Source: an uncultured Alistipes sp. (GTDB lineage: Bacteria; Bacteroidota; Bacteroidia; Bacteroidales; UBA932). Taken from it: a stretch of 64,000 nt of DNA. The translations under genes and the position numbers were made by a program. Of the stretch, positions 63,849 through 64,000 are shown one piece after another; position 1 is the first letter of the stretch; every line of letters begins with the position of its first letter. The stretch is from assembly GCA_900544175.1 (NCBI GenBank), contig UQUN01000005.1, positions 42,563-106,562 on the forward strand, read 5' to 3'. Under the pieces are notes generated by a model, which worked only from the letters and a program-made list of their open reading frames with translations, had not been told where the DNA came from and made no database searches.

Positions 63849-64000
63849 TTAGAAGCTGTTTAAATTTATTTATAATTAGTTGTAAATCAGTGGATTAATT
63901 GGGATATTTTTCGTAACTTTATGGTTATCAAGACATTAAAGTTATGCATAAGTACCCAACCAACCTGACTGATAAACAGTGGCAAGTTATAAAAAATATG
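63849..64000 (+). mobile_element. Left end of an IS5-type insertion sequence (cut by window)
   Basis: About 30 nt after ltaE the sequence turns strongly AT-rich. TTAGAAGCTGTTTAAATTT (63849-63867) is a likely left terminal repeat, because a near-identical inverted copy lies at 60995-61013. The transposase start follows at 63944. The exact end and target duplication cannot be fixed without the right end. Confidence 0.6.
63944..64000 (+). CDS. Transposase N-terminus, IS5-type (partial)
   Basis: Nineteen codons before the window ends: MHKYPTNLTDKQWQVIKNM. The phrase YPTxLTDxQW is the usual start of IS5/DUF4096-type transposases. The rest of the gene, including the DDE residues, is outside the window. 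Confidence 0.75.
   Translation, partial: MHKYPTNLTDKQWQVIKNM

Overview
This window is a chromosomal stretch of a Bacteroidota bacterium, almost certainly a member of Bacteroidales. Evidence seen directly: many genes are preceded by the Bacteroidota -7 box TAnnTTTG, several with a TTTG element 19-20 nt upstream. There is a complete moxR-DUF58-bat (aerotolerance) operon, SusC/TonB-type outer-membrane proteins, lipoproteins with Cys lipoboxes, a NusG/UpxY-like regulator, a zinc-less sirtuin, type B ribosomal protein L31 and M13 peptidase and Tricorn-like secreted proteases. Genus cannot be fixed from the sequence alone. Base composition looks uniform and moderately GC-rich, and nearly all of the window reads as vertically inherited core genome. 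The only clear mobile DNA is the start of an insertion sequence at the extreme right end.

Layout. 1-8 kb (minus strand): two tandem fibronectin-like lipoproteins (the first cut by the window edge), a TPR/AraC membrane regulator with a broken C-terminus, then clpX, clpP and tig. 8-13 kb (plus): tpiA, prmA and a 1094-residue Tricorn-like protease. 13-20 kb: tRNA-Leu(TAG), kdsB, a PLP aminotransferase (minus), queD, polA, an ECF sigma factor, rsmG and rpmH. 20-30 kb: an M13 peptidase; a TonB receptor behind three tandem stem-loops and a NikR-like regulator that lacks the nickel-binding histidines; a PASTA protein with an RluD-type synthase; a large outer-membrane barrel. 30-35 kb: ruvC, serS, rpmA and rplU on minus; then a compact plus-strand cassette of a degenerate P-loop protein, a zinc-less Sir2 and a NusG-like factor. 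35-47 kb (minus): rpmE2, a YD-type lipoprotein, a DUF1343 protein, glmM and the Bat operon, in which batB and batC are one fused gene. 47-57 kb: truA, exbB-exbD-tonB, dedA and a MacB-type permease (minus), a RluB-type synthase, era, the topoisomerase IV A subunit and aroK. 57-61 kb (minus): lysS, a TrmH/SpoU methyltransferase and aroE. 61-64 kb: recJ, threonine aldolase and the left end of an IS.

How the genes work together. Translation and RNA modification dominate (prmA, rsmG, truA, RluD and RluB types, TrmH, three or more ribosomal proteins, serS, lysS, tRNA-Leu). Other themes are protein quality control (tig-clpP-clpX), DNA repair and topology (polA, ruvC, recJ, parC), envelope building (kdsB, glmM) and energised outer-membrane import (ExbB/ExbD/TonB with two beta-barrels). 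The parts most worth a second look are the pseudo-ATPase/Sir2/NusG cassette, the NikR-like/stem-loop/TonB-receptor unit, the BatB-BatC fusion, and several repeat or palindrome elements in the intergenic gaps.
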